The notes under the pieces: model-generated | Database searches by the model: none | What the model saw: only the letters and a program-made list of their open reading frames with translations | What the model was told of the DNA's origin: nothing | In this document: piece after piece, positions 12,101 to 25,200 of the stretch | Position numbering within the stretch: the first letter of the stretch is position 1 | Layout: each line of letters begins with the position of its first letter | Translations under genes and position numbers: made by a program | Source: Haliotis asinina | Taxonomy: Eukaryota > Mollusca > Gastropoda > Lepetellida > Haliotidae | Direction: 5' to 3' | NCBI RefSeq assembly: GCF_037392515.1 | Contig: NC_090281.1 | Coordinates: 51,252,753-51,316,752 of the forward strand | Length of the DNA stretch: 64,000 nt

Positions 12101-13660
12101 AAAACAACTTCACAATTTATTAGAATGAAAACTTTATATGTTATGTACAGATATATTTAATGAAACTAGCAATTTCGATGACTGTGATTCGAACGATAAA
12201 ACGTAAAACAGTTTCGAGAAGTTGGAGCTATCAAAATATATTTGTTTAAAAATATTGAAAAATAACAAAAACCTTTAACGTTTTCTTGTATCAACAAAGC
12301 ATAAATTTCCTATTACCCTTAATGCCTTGGCGTCACGCCCCTCGCTTTCCTTATTTACAGACAATGACCAGCTATTGTCTGATGCGGTCGAAAATCTATC
12401 CCAGTTTTGTCTATATCATGCAAACTTTATCTGAGATACTTCTGGGTTAGCGTATGCATTCTCTTACATGTTTGTTCAGTGACACAAGTGTGTAGGCTAG
12501 TTTAATTATCCTGATGTTTCTTTAGATCAGCTGTTTCAGCAAATGTAGATATATAATGTAGTCTATTACATTTCGTGTCAGTTTCATGACTTGATCAATA
12601 GAACTTTGAAATGGGATGTACATGCACACGGTCCAGTATGGAGGATGAACAGAATTGTTTTGTTTGAAACATGAATCAAATAATGGCCTCTTTTTATTTC
12701 CTTAATAGATTTCGATAATTTCCTTGTTTGAATACACCATGTTTTGTTATCTTATTACAAACGTTCCCTTTGTGTAATATTCTGAGGATGGCATGGTTGA
12801 AAATTACTTTTTAAGTCCACTACATGTACCTAGTGTTTTCAATAATTAGTATTCACTATCGATATATTCTTAGGCAATTAGTCTGTCGATACACAGTACA
12901 TCAAATACACAGTACTATTTTGCTGTTGCAACCATTCTGTGACGTTTCTCATTCTGGATTATATTTCCATGTATTCCAGTATGACTTCCTGCATGAAAAT
13001 CTGACTGAAATGTGAGCGAAAAAAACCAATTATCTTTATTACAAGTAATTTCTGCTATTCCGATATCAGCCTAATTATGTGTTTATGAATATCAGTTGGA
13101 TAAATGATATACTAAAGTTGGACTTTTGTCCTAACTTATTGTATCACTCGTCATTTGAAAGAGAACTCTTGAGTGTTGATGAATGCCAGCAATCAGATGA
13201 TAACATCCGGTTTATTGTATCAGTCTAGTATATTGTCATTTGTTTTAAAATACAGCATGAGCAAAGTCAATTAAATTATTATACGAAAACAAACAATAAT
13301 AATGTGCGTGTATCTTTACATTACAGCTGTATATGTATAAAACATTATTTATTTAATTACAAATGTTCTCCATGTTTTGGCACGCGGTTGACGAAAGGCT
13401 GTGGCTCATGTCACCCGTATCAGAACCCAGTAAACAACTTCTTCTATTTTTTGTATTTGGCGTTTTGCGTAAAAAAATGAACACTCTTTGGTTTGCAAGT
13501 CTCACATCCACAACTGACCAGAGCCAGTTACCATGATAACACCATGTGGTATATGACAAACCTAGTTAGTATGAGCGATGTTTCATTCGTTAATAGCCAT
13601 GGACCAATAATACTCATAACAACAACAAATATTGAGAGGCATTCCAGAAGTTGGGAAGGT
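9200..13660. other. Intergenic, no recognisable gene
   Basis: AT-rich DNA with scattered short frames and no recognised domain. One splice-site-bounded open segment at 10342-10425 is discussed as a finding. Confidence 0.4.
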
Positions 13661-13662
13661 GT

Positions 13663-13727
13663 GAACAACAACAACAGCATCAAAACAACAACATCATCAA
13701 CAACAACAACAATAACAACAGCAGCAA
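13663..13727. repeat. Impure (AAC)n microsatellite
   Basis: AAC/ACA trinucleotides with AGC and ATC variants. It produces Asn/Thr-rich and Val/Leu-rich spurious peptides on the two strands. Confidence 0.9.
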
Positions 13728-14259
13728 CATTTACTCTTAGGGCTAAACTCCATCTTCGAATGTAATCAAATCTTGACAGCAACATTACACAACTAAACCT
13801 GGCCATACCCTTTCTAATGTCATAAGATATCCCGGTGTACAGTTCTACGTTGAGAACAAATTGCCTGATGACACCGGGTGTTCACAAAGGTGTGTATACC
13901 CCCGTATAAGTACCGGTGTGCATTTAATATTCATTCTTCATCTCCCTGGGGGAATATAAAGGGCATTTGTAAGCCTAGCTTGAATTGACCATCTCTCAGT
14001 GTGTACTTGCATTTAAAAGTGAATTATAAGAACTAGCTCCGGTACTGATCCTTCAGTCATGCGCCTTTCCATTTTATCCCGATCTCTCTAAGCAGTATCA
14101 AAAACAATTTACAATATTTCCGTCTCTTTTACAAAAGAAGTGACAAAGCCATGGAATCCTAGGAGGGACATTGTCGCGTTTTCACATCAATAATAAACCT
14201 TCACAAAAAGCCGAATGCACTGTACAATTCCGACCTATATCATGAGTAGGTGTCTGTTT

Positions 14260-14482
14260 GTTCGTTCGAACGAACGTGTTTGTTTAACGCCGCATTCAGC
14301 AGTTTACACCTGCATGATGACAGTCTATAAACAAGCACGCCCGGACTAGACAATCCAGTGATTGAAGTTATGAGATACGATGACACAGCATGTCTTTATG
14401 AACCAAATAGCGTTGATACCAGGTGTTCGCGAAAAGTTGAGCGTATCTTGACCCGTCGGTGGTACCCGTCATAAACATGCAA
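14260..14482 (+). repeat. Degenerate interspersed element (family 2)
   Basis: Begins at a perfect 16-bp palindrome GTTCGTTCGAACGAAC (14260-14275). It continues with a head TTTAACGCCGCATTCAGCAG like that of the family 1 elements, a shared core CCGGACTAGACAATCCAGTG, and a distinct tail GAGCGTATCTTGACC...GTCATAAAC. The tail recurs near 38.8 kb and 41.55 kb in the same orientation. I take it to be a decayed short non-autonomous element. Its class (SINE or MITE-like) cannot be settled from this window. Confidence 0.6.
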
Positions 14483-14489
14483 AGTCTGG

Positions 14490-17260
14490 TCAATAATTCA
14501 CCAGAAAAAAAATCGTGAACGCATGGTACAGTTGAAAAATTGCACTGCATCGGATAATAATTGTTTTCATCCAGTAACTAGTTTAGCCGTGGAGATATAA
14601 TGAATTATTGCATGTGATACATGATAAAAGGATCTCAGTTGATATTATGGATACCGTTCATAATTATCCATTTAAAGGTTATGTCACCTGGATACATCAG
14701 TTCATATTGATCTTCACCCAATACTTTGATGTTTGCACTGGTTAAGCAATATAAACAATTGACATGGGTTTGTTACGCTACTATTTGTGACATATGGCAT
14801 CTATGGATTTCGAATGGCTTTCAACGACGCTTTATACTCGATATCGGTAACATCATATTGAATGAATAGAAGCAATCATGTTCCAGTGGTGATACCCTAA
14901 TGTCAGATTTGGAATTTGGTGATATTATATGTTATAGTTGTAGGAGGTTTACAATGGACGTGCTGTATACTAGTACACGACACGTGTACCTCCATATCAT
15001 TATAATTTAGCAGTAAGTGCACACTTTCACATTTGTTATTTTTATACCATCGAAGCAACAGAAGTGGTGTGTCAAGAGAATATCATTTCAAACCATTGAT
15101 TAAAATGAACAGTATGAAAAAGTGATATTACAACATTTACAGGGCTGTAATACAAGGAAATTGTACATTTGGCTGTTTTCATTCGATATTTATTGAATAT
15201 GGCAATACATAATCACAGGTAAAGACATGTCAGTATTTCAATGGTATTCAACATGGTTAAAATATCAGTGAAATGTATGATGAAACAAAAACACGGCAGT
15301 CACTATAATTTGGTTTCGTTCTGAACGTCTGTGTGGAGCTTCTGTTACTGTTTGTCAAGCTAAGAGAACAAACAACAAGGGTTCCCATGTCTCGCCACAC
15401 AGGAACATGAACATAAGCAAAGCAAGCGAATGCTGACTCGCGTTCATCATTCACAGAGAAATCTGCTTGTAGAATGTTGCTTGTTATTGCTGTTAGGCGA
15501 GGTATAATAAATCCCGTTTTAGGTCCACAGAAATTCATTATCTGCTCTTCAGATTTTATCCCATGGTGATCGTAAGGAGACTGAAAATGTTTGAGTTGTT
15601 TAAAAGCTTGTGTATATTTCATGGAGAAATAAATGTCAATATGGTTTTCTTTTCTTTTAAGTCGAGTCGTATCAGAGAAGTTGGTTCATGTTCATTACAT
15701 CCATTTAGTCACTGGATACGATGACGCATCTTTGGGTGAAAACGTGTCCTGATTACACATTTAAAGCAAATAATTATGTGTGGTGTATATTGTTACAAAG
15801 TACCTGCTTATCTAGCGTGCATAGACCTATAGTATGTAAATAATATACAATTCATCTACGTGTTGCTGATGGTAGTAAGTGATCGATGTTATACGTTAAT
15901 CCATGTTTTGTGATTCAGAAGCACTCGTAACTCAACAGACGTGTGTCAGCACATGTCCATGCTTATAGTGTAAAGAGAAGTCTCGTGTGTTAAATGAATC
16001 TATACTTATGCATGTTTCTTTAGAGGGAGAAATATAAGTGTAGAACTATCTTGATATCAAATACATATATCAAGTGCAATCGTTCCATGTAAATATATCG
16101 GCAGTTGTAAAGCAGTCATTATATTACGCTGTGTTACACAAACATCTGTTAGCATCAAAATGGCTCTTTTCCTACAAAATTTTCTTGCAATGCACAATGT
16201 CAACAACGTAAGAACCACTAATGCGATACAGGAACACGCCATTTTTCGAATATTATCGAATAACCAAATGATTCTTTCATTCATGGTTTCGTCATCATAG
16301 ATATAGGTGTAACCAAATTTGCAGTAAGGTGTATATGTTACAGAACATGCACATGTACTTCTAGATCTATGACAAGATACCAAATGTTCATGTAACACTT
16401 GCCATGTTGATGTATATAACAAAGTCTTCTACTCTTTTCTTAGTATGTTTTCTTTATATTCTGTCTTGTTCTAATAAACTCTTTTAAAAGGTTTAAAGAA
16501 TGTTTTATCTATTATCTCAAGAAGTTGAACTAGAATATATAATTCAACTGAGAATTCGTCGTTCCTGTTCTGTGGTAAAGCTTGAAATGGCTGTGTCATT
16601 TGGTCAAACCTACTTTTGGATATTGTTTCTGTGTGTATCTGTAGAAGGCATGTCATTTGGCTGGCGTGCTGGGCCTGATAAAACCTAGACTTTCCCAGGA
16701 CTGGAGAAGCTGTAGATCAGTGAATACTGTCAACAGTTGCAACACTACATCCTGTCAAAAAGCCCAACTCTCGGTATTTGCTCTGACCTTCCAGAGTTCC
16801 TCCTGTGCCTCAACGTCTCACTGGCGTCGGCCAGATTGCCTATTATTACATATGCTTTTAGAGTCTGTATAAAAGATGTATCACTGTTGTAGAAACAGGA
16901 AAGAAGGCACGAAGGCACTGACAGAACAAACAAGGCAATATGTAACGTTGGCCATTGAAATTGCACTTTATTTACACGTTATTTACACAGACAGAAAACA
17001 GTAGAACCTGCTCGTGTCATGGTGCTACGGAGTTAAAATCAAACTGATTCTAGCCTTGAAACAACAATTCGGCGTTTAGAGCACAGTGACGATTGCAGAG
17101 GAAACATCGACATTCCCAAAAAGAGCTTTAAGTCCATCACGTTAAGGTCGGGGATGGATAATGCATGTGTGTATTTCACATCGCTACGATAAGTGTCTTC
17201 TTTTGAAACTATTGTGTGAATATATCTAGAAGTATATAAAGTTACAGTGAAGCTAGCGAC
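14490..17260. other. Intergenic, no recognisable gene
   Basis: AT-rich DNA. Two 121-codon minus frames (15257-15622 and 16057-16422) carry no domain that I recognise and are not supported by splice sites or start context. Confidence 0.4.
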
Positions 17261-17269
17261 TAACAAAGT

Positions 17270-17720
17270 GAAATATTGGTGTTTTCATTGCGGTAACCTA
17301 CCCGGGGTCCTGTCTTTGGACAAGAACGACGAGAGCACGGGTCTAGCCACGCCTCGGCGACTTATTGCCGGCACGGTGTTTACTCTCGTATTGTCCGACG
17401 GAGACAGCGAAGGAACCGCGGGGCTCTACCGCCGTTATTTAAACCATTAGCGAACAACACGGCCAATGAAGAGGTTGAAAAGAGACAGGGGGAAAGTAAA
17501 CACCCTTGCCGTCTTCCTAGCTAAACAGTTTCGCAATCTCTTGTTGCGGGTGACGGGTCGCTTAAACCTTTCTCCACCCCTGCCCCATCGGCTTGCCTCA
17601 GTGTTTGCTTCAGGCGCATACATTACGAAGTGAAGAAGCCGAGACTGCTATAGGTAAATGGTTTACGTCGACGAGGGAAACACCACGTAGAATCTTACAC
17701 AGGACAAACATTGCCGGGAC
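17270..17720. promoter_or_regulatory. CpG/GC-rich island downstream of the DMRT gene
   Basis: A clear compositional island in AT-rich surroundings, with many CpG dinucleotides, including CCCGGGG, CCTCGGCGACTTATTGCCGG and GGGTGACGGGTCGC. It starts about 670 bp beyond the DMRT stop codon. Neither strand gives a persuasive exon. It could be a promoter, an unmethylated regulatory island or part of a long 3' untranslated region. The choice between these is open. Confidence 0.35.
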
Positions 17721-17931
17721 GTCTACAAAGCCATATACGTTACGGGAGTTGGTCTTTGACTCGAGTGACTAGACCTGACTACAACTGTCTTTGGCCACGT
17801 CACAAACCCCCCACTCACATGTATCCCATTTTGGTCTATTCTAGGTTATATAGTGGTGCGATACCTTAACAGAGAATATGCGACCGGGCGGGCTGGTACA
17901 TGCAACTCTATATGCTACAAGTGTATTTTCT

Positions 17932-17937
17932 TTTATT
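17932..17937 (-). terminator. Possible poly(A) signal for the DMRT gene
   Basis: The plus-strand TTTATT reads AATAAA on the minus strand, about 450 bases beyond the stop codon at 18390. I saw no canonical hexamer nearer the stop. A single hexamer in AT-rich DNA is weak evidence. Confidence 0.25.
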
Positions 17938-18389
17938 ACTTATGGCAGCACTTGAGTCCCTTTGATGTGAATCGTGATTACACAACCCATCGAGGACATC
18001 AACGAGATTTCACTTTCAAACGATCCGGTGAAGATTAGGTGACGTCTCTCCGATCCGATACCCTCTGTCAGTGTTTGTGCAAAATAGAAACCTCTTCGTT
18101 AAAAATTTTATATATAATCATACAATCTCCACACAATACTTACAGTTACATGCTGCATCAACCTGTCCTAGCGTTTAAATTACAGAAGAGACACCTCATG
18201 TTAGACAGAACAGGTTCATGTTGGATCTTAGGGGTATCAAAAACCCTTTGTAAATGCATTGCACTTGGATGAGAAGTCAAGGCCGAATATGTCCTGACTT
18301 TCTTCTGGGCCTCTATAGTCCTTTCGGGGCCTCATTCATCCACAAGCATTAACCCTCAACAATATCAAGAAACACAATGTCCACAATAT

Positions 18390-19288
18390 TCAGTCTATAT
18401 CTTTAGAGTCTCTGGGAGAAGAGGATTCGTCCCAACCATCCGAGATTTGGTCCGAGTCAGTCAGACCTGACTTGTCGCTGTTCTTGTCTGGGGTGCGGAT
18501 TGCGGGTGGGGTGATGTCAGGAGGGGCAAGCCTATAAGGGTGGAAGGAAAAAGGGGAACCCATCATCCCCGGGAGATTGGTTCCATGCATCCCTCCCAAG
18601 CCCGCGTATGAGAAGTGAGGAGCTGGTATGATGTCGCTTGCACGGGAATGATGGGCAAAGAGTGGAGATCTAAGAGCCTCTGCTGAGAAGGGTGACATGT
18701 GAGGACTGAATGCTGAGTGAATACCTGGGGGATGGGCTGAGGTTGGGGGTAAAGGAGTAAAAGCAGATTTTATCCCTGCATAAGACAGTTTATTGGAACC
18801 ATTGACTGGTCGTACTGGAGGGCTGTTGCTCATAACACCGAGTCCATTCAACCCACTGAGTCCGTTAAGAAAAGGGTTTCCTCTACACTCCCCTCTACTT
18901 TGAGCATGTAACACTGCCTGCTGTTGAGCTAAGACAGTGTCCTGAGCCGACAGGAAGTGTTCAATTGCTTTGACTAAATCCCCACTGCATCCTTGCAAAA
19001 CCAACTCCAGGACAGTCTTTCGTTGGAATGGGAAAACGCGCTCAAGTATTTCCAGCGCAGAAAGTCTCCCAGGTCTGTAAGCTGTTGGTATTGAGTTGGC
19101 CGATGACACCGGTGGCAGAGTGGTTGTGTGTTCAGACTCCTTGTTCTTCTCAGGAACCTTTGGAGGGTGTTCTCTCACCGGGGTCTGGGGTTTCCTGGCG
19201 GAGTCAGAGCTCTCCACCACAGAGGAGGTTATCGGGGACTCCCCTCCACTGTCATTGCAGCTGTCATCGTCATCTTTGCTCTCGACAT
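18390..19288 (-). CDS. DMRT: DMRT exon 2: DMA domain and C-terminus
   Basis: Begins after the acceptor TTTTGTTGTTGCAG|AT (AG at 19289-19290) and runs to a TGA at 18390-18392. It opens with an acidic run (VESKDDDDS) and a Ser/Pro linker. The DMA domain follows, with [20 protein letters not shown] and [19 protein letters not shown] at about residues 195-236. The remaining 180 residues are low-complexity, with [32 protein letters not shown] and a Ser/Asp-rich end. Conserved short C-terminal islands of this kind occur in DMA-bearing DMRTs. Phase and frame agree exactly with exon 1, which makes the two-exon model secure, although a small extra exon inside the intron cannot be excluded. Confidence 0.93.
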
Positions 19289-22200
19289 CTGCAACAACAA
19301 AATACCGTGTACTTCATGATGCTATTAGAATTACAATTGTCAAGTTTCACTTGAAGATCGGAAACAAGAAAATAAAATATCATGTCAGATAAAATATCAT
19401 GGCTGAATGACTAAACAGACGAGAAAGTTTAAATGTTGCTTATTTAGTATCACTGTCTTCAAATTCTGTGAAATGCTTCTGTTCTGTGTGGGACACAATA
19501 AACAGGAAGGAGTTTGGCCATTTATCATTCAAATGCCTCGCGTTTCATTTTAATAACTGTTCTATCATACATAAATACTAGTGAACAGAATATTCCAATA
19601 CTATGAGATTCATAAATATATCTCCTGAATATCAAAGATGTAGAGACCAAGTACGGTGTGCAGCTTCAATATGATATTACGTCTTGGGTTTCATGATATT
19701 TGACGTGGTTCTACAAGGTGAAAGTACTTGATACGTTCTTTTATCTTACATAGTCCGGGCAAACGGAGCACAGAAACTGTAATAAGGTGCTCAAAGATAA
19801 TGATGAGAACTAGAAATGCAGATATAGCGTATCTGAAAAGAAAACATGTTTCAGTGTCTGTTGTTTGATCCATTTTTGTCAGCTAATAGGTTTTGAATGA
19901 GTAGGCGTGTTCGTTTTCGAAGCATCAGGGTAAAAGTTCATTTGTGACAAACAGTAAGTCTCATGCAGTTTGACTTTCATCAATTTTTTTTCTTAGAATA
20001 GTTCACTGGTCTTTGCTTGTGTTTGTTACAGCTACATCTTTACTCAAACACCTGGCATGACCACGGTTGGAATGTCCCCTGACTTCTATTTTTTACAACT
20101 TTGTTACACTATATAGTCACTGGTACCTACTTGAACTTTACAATGAGTTGATAACACATCTTGCATAGACTATAATTAATATATTGACATCACCACTTTC
20201 ATGAAGACCATTCTAAAGGGATAATTCTTATGCTTATAAAACTGGTAAGAGATAAGTATTTTTGTAATAGTTTCATTGATTTTATAAATGTACATGTATC
20301 TCCAATATTCCATAAGCGAAGTTTTCGATTACCATAAACAGAACCTAAAACTTTAACGAGTTGTTTGAACGACTAAAGAATATAAGCACAGCGCAGTGCA
20401 CAAAAGAGTGAGCGGTGTTGTGTGGCGGAGAATAGAGCCTAGCGTTCCTCGGTCACGTAACAAAAGCCTAATGAACATATAAACTTTTCGCCACGAAGAT
20501 AGTATTACTGGCAAAAAATGTCAACTATACAAATATATAAACATACAGAGTGAGTACATTGGATCCTTCAGTATAACACACACAACAACGGGACGTCTGT
20601 GCAGAAGATATATTCGTCATACCCAGTCGCCGGTCTCAGGGTTATTTATGAGATAATAACATTTTATACTGTATAATTATCGGAATAAACTGAAAATGAT
20701 GTATAATGTATCATTATTTTTGTGATATCCACTCGGAATCAGGAAAGCAAAATAAAAAACATTAATGTAATTTTTATATATATATAATTTATAGAGATAC
20801 TTGAATCGACTATAATACATAAAACATACGAATTTGTATAAAAATATGGCAATTATATCTGTTTTGAAATGATTAAAAAATCACATTTGAAATTTCGATT
20901 AATCTAAACCCCAACTGACAAAACAACTTTAGCTTAGCCCCATGCGCCCCCGAAAGCACTTTCTGGCCCTCATCAGCTGTAGAAAAAATTCAATTTGTCC
21001 CAATTTAAGGAGAATCGTTACCATGAAAACCTGTCACAAGTGCCCGCAAGATTAACGGCATGTGCTACTAAAAAAGCAACATTACCTAGTAAAAATAAAA
21101 TATAAAAACACCGCGCATTTGTAACAGGCCATGCATGGGATTTGGTACATCTATTTGAAGTGTTATGTTAAGGTACGCACAACTGTTTAGGCGGGGCTTG
21201 CAAACTGTAACAGGCAATAGAGGATATACCAGGTGTGTTTAAGCATAATTAAAGCGATGCCGACATTTGTGCAGGGTCTTCAAGAACCTGTCAAGGAGCT
21301 TGGAGAGTAAACTTTTATTATTGATACTACTCGGCTAGAGCGAAAGTGTCAGAAAGCTATTCCAGTGACAAGATTCCAAGAATTTCCAATTTGAGGCCCA
21401 TTTTGCAACGCATGCCAACATAAAGACACTATGTTTATATTTCACGTCTATGTTGTCTGTTCTGTCAATTAAAAGATTTGCAGGTCAGTTTGATGAACAG
21501 TTAATGTTGAAATGCAGAAATGTTTTTCGCTTAATTTATATTCTTTTAGTCTTAATAACCGCTCATTATACATGTGAAGTGATACGCTTTGTATATGTAA
21601 AGTCTTCAGTGTTTGTGTAGAAATCTAAAGGGTATTTATTCAAGATCTCGTTTGTTTTTGGCTGTCTCAAAGGAATAAATCTATTCCACAATTAGGTATT
21701 GAATATACTTCTATGTACTGTTAGGGTTACTAGATCTATTGACGGTCGCAGAAACATTATTACACTTATTTGTGTCTGTTTTTTTCATAAAAGTAAGAAA
21801 GTAACCATTAATGTTAGAAACGTATGAAATACAATGTAACCAGAAGCATTTAAAAACTAATGTGTTAACTAAATTTCCTTTTTCATCATTAATAAAAAAC
21901 ACACATCTGTTTTTAGAACACTGGTAAATTAATTCTAATGCGTTAACTCAAGAAATACACAACAGCAACGTCTCGTTCTTAAAATCATATATCTGTGATA
22001 ATATGATTTAAGTCGATTAAATGATTTTCAGAATAAATCTGAAGTATAAAATATAGATTAAAAAAAGTTCGAGTGCACTGGGATTGCACGTATTAGCCAA
22101 TGCTTCCTGATGAATTATTGAATCATCGCATTTTTCCATGTATTATATTAAACAGGGAAATAACATAAAAAACAACAACACGGGCTTCTACAGAAGTGCT

Positions 22201-25200
22201 GTATGACTAGATTTATACGTGACAGCAGTGAAAGCTAAGACAACCACACAGCTATTTATGCATCTAATGCACATTTGGAATGCTTTGTCATTAAGTATGA
22301 TTTAACTTCATCCGTTGTGGGGAGTCTTTTAGCCCAACTATGATTTTCAGCATGGAATAAATGTTTATGATTAACTTGAATGTAAACATTTTATGCGTTT
22401 ATAGATTCAGATGAAGTTGATTTTAACATGATACTACAAATACTACTTTTAAATTTTAACATATTAAAATGAAAGAACATAAACACATAAACTGAGATAA
22501 TACTTTCATTCCATTATTTGCAAGAAAGACACTCTTAATCGGGAAAATATATTTTTACTTCGAAAGATATTCTAGTTACAAGGGTGAAATTGTTTGGGGT
22601 TATTTGATATTATTTTCTATCAGCTTTGAGAGGATGGTTAAGTAATTATATTCCATGTTTGCAGTCATTGATGAGATGAGATTTATCTGTATTGTTCACA
22701 TCCCCATTAACAATACATTTACCAGTCATAATCCATCAACATATATTCATAACATTTACAATTAAATCTTTAACTATAATTATGCGCCCTAAAATGTAAT
22801 TAAAAAGATATCTTGTTAATGAACCATTTGAAGTGCTCAATTTATAGAATATGGCGCAAACTGACAGACGGCAAGTCAATTGACCATTCCTTCCGACCTA
22901 ACATATTTGTTCTTCCTGACTCCATCGACGATAATTACAAACAACAAATAAACATTGATTCCGAAAATACTGCAACACAACGAAGTAACATTACAAAAAG
23001 CCTCATTTGAGTAGCAATTATCAAATAACGATTTCCGAGTAAACCTTCTGACGTTGACCTTCCGAGCACCACTACCTTGCCGTACAGGTACGTGTTACAT
23101 AACCCTCAAACACTGGCAGTCCGTCTCAGTCTCCCCATATATTGTCACAACCTAAGTCAATATGACTGCATGTTCTAATGCTTGGATAATTCCAACGTTA
23201 CGTTCCCCATGACTCCGTATTTCCTCCCCCAGGCGTCACGGCGCCGGGAACGGGAGCTACCACGGTGGCCAGGCAATGCCTCGGAAAGGGGGTAATATTC
23301 TGGGAATGTGAAACAATGCAAAACTAACTGTTCCAGCATATGGCATAAATTCGAATCAATCTAACGTCATGGGAGCAAATCCGGTTAAAACTTTCGACAA
23401 GAAATTCTCGAGACAAATCTCCAAGACAGTCGGCGGTTCTATTGTGTTTAGAGTTGGTAATTTCGGCGCCGGAACAAGGACTATTCACCCGGTCCCTCCC
23501 CCTCGAGAGGGAAAGGCGTTTGTATCGGACTGAATACTCCAAGTCGATACATCCATGGGTTACTTCTGAATGCTACATGAAAAGATTTGAGGAAAATTCC
23601 TTGCATGGAATATGTGCGAGAATCTTTGGTCGTAGGTAGACAATCTCCCAAGATGCATGCAGATTGTGTTAGATCTTGACTCAAGTGTCTCTGAACAAAA
23701 TGCCAGCACCTTTGACTTTTTCACCATACTACTCGTTATAGCATCAACAAAGGATGCTTTTCACTTGACGAAGAATTATTACAGAGTTGATATTCTTCTA
23801 CGATGTAAGTTTACCTGATCCCGGAGATGCTATCTTCAATAATGATACGCATTATCAGTAATCGCTGAAGCTTGTCAAGGAAAGGTTTCAGCACAATGAA
23901 AACAGAAGGAACAAATCGTGTACCCAAGAAACAACTCTAAAGCGATTTCTGTTCGTAACATTTTAAAATATATGTTACTTCTAAGGAAGTGTAAAAATGC
24001 TATATTTAAGATCATTACCTCCAAACTCGTACATTTATTACTGGACTTTTCGGACCATGAACTGCAGAATCAAAAGCCTGCTATTTGTGTGTTTCCTTTG
24101 ACCTTCATATGTGATCCAGTTAAGGGTGTTTAGACAAATCCCCTCATATGCCTCGAAAACATTTGTTACAAGTGCTACCACACAAAAAGAGTTCAAGTAG
24201 GGGGTCCTCTTTCTCCTCTTATTTCTCGTTGTAACAATCAACAATAGTATATTCTGTTGTTGTATCTACTTGAACGTCCCTGCATCAACACGACCTCTAC
24301 CTACAGTTCCAACCATCTGCCCGGGAAGGATGAAAAATGTCAAAAGGTTCCTATTATTTGCCTCCTAAACTTCCAAAGTTAAGTGGACAACTTCCACACA
24401 GTGTTAATTTTCACAGGACCCTTGGCGTTATTCTAAGTTGCCCACATATTGTTCGTATCCCCCGCCTCATCACGACCCTGAGAGATCATGATATGTGTTA
24501 ATTTGTTAAATGACCAGCGGTCAGGGCTCATCCCCACCTCTCCGTCTGTCCACGTCTAGTCATTTCGTGGCTTGAATCTAACTTACTGCATTAATTAATT
24601 CCAAATAAACACGTCACAGACTGGAGTTAATTTCACACTGTGCTTTCTATTGTCAGTGAGTCCACATTCAAATACACCTAGTCTGACTTTGACATAGGCT
24701 TGTTAAGAGTAAATATATTGACAGATTGCTCCACGAAGGGTGCTGATGGTCCTTAAACACATAACAAGACCGGGCGAGTTGGCGACCCACGGGTTTCTCT
24801 GTTTGGTGATTAATCCTTATATTTACTGGCAGATTTTAGTGGAAACGATACCTGGTCTAAACACGACATATTGATAGGGATATTATCAAAATATGTCATT
24901 AACTACTATTTCGTATACTCAAATACTGAAGTCTGTGATAGGCATTTAGAATGTGGTTGCAGATGAAGACACAGTACACTTGTGTTACACTTTTCAAGAC
25001 TTCTTCATGATGCTTGGTGTGAGCCCCCACCCTAAAATGTCGTTACATACAATACAGAAGTTCCTATCCATGGACGGTTCATTTTGTTCATGCACACACA
25101 GTTCTATTTGTAATAATACCATTACATTTCAAATGCATATAAAAAGTATCGTTGATTACAAAGAAGAGCCTAGGTGCGCTGACAATTTTGATATTTTATT

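Noticed and set aside
13950..14005. TATAAAG followed by TCAGT as a core promoter
   Set aside because: The spacing of about 42 bp is too long for TATA to initiator, and no gene follows.
15257..15622. 121-codon minus-strand open frame
   Set aside because: No recognisable motif and composition typical of translated AT-rich DNA. No splice partner.
16057..16422. 121-codon minus-strand open frame with Cys-rich stretch
   Set aside because: No conserved cysteine spacing of any known family and no supporting exon structure.
18390..19392. Plus-strand open frames opposite DMRT exon 2
   Set aside because: Shadows of the true minus-strand exon. The minus frame carries the DMA domain and matches exon 1 in splice phase.
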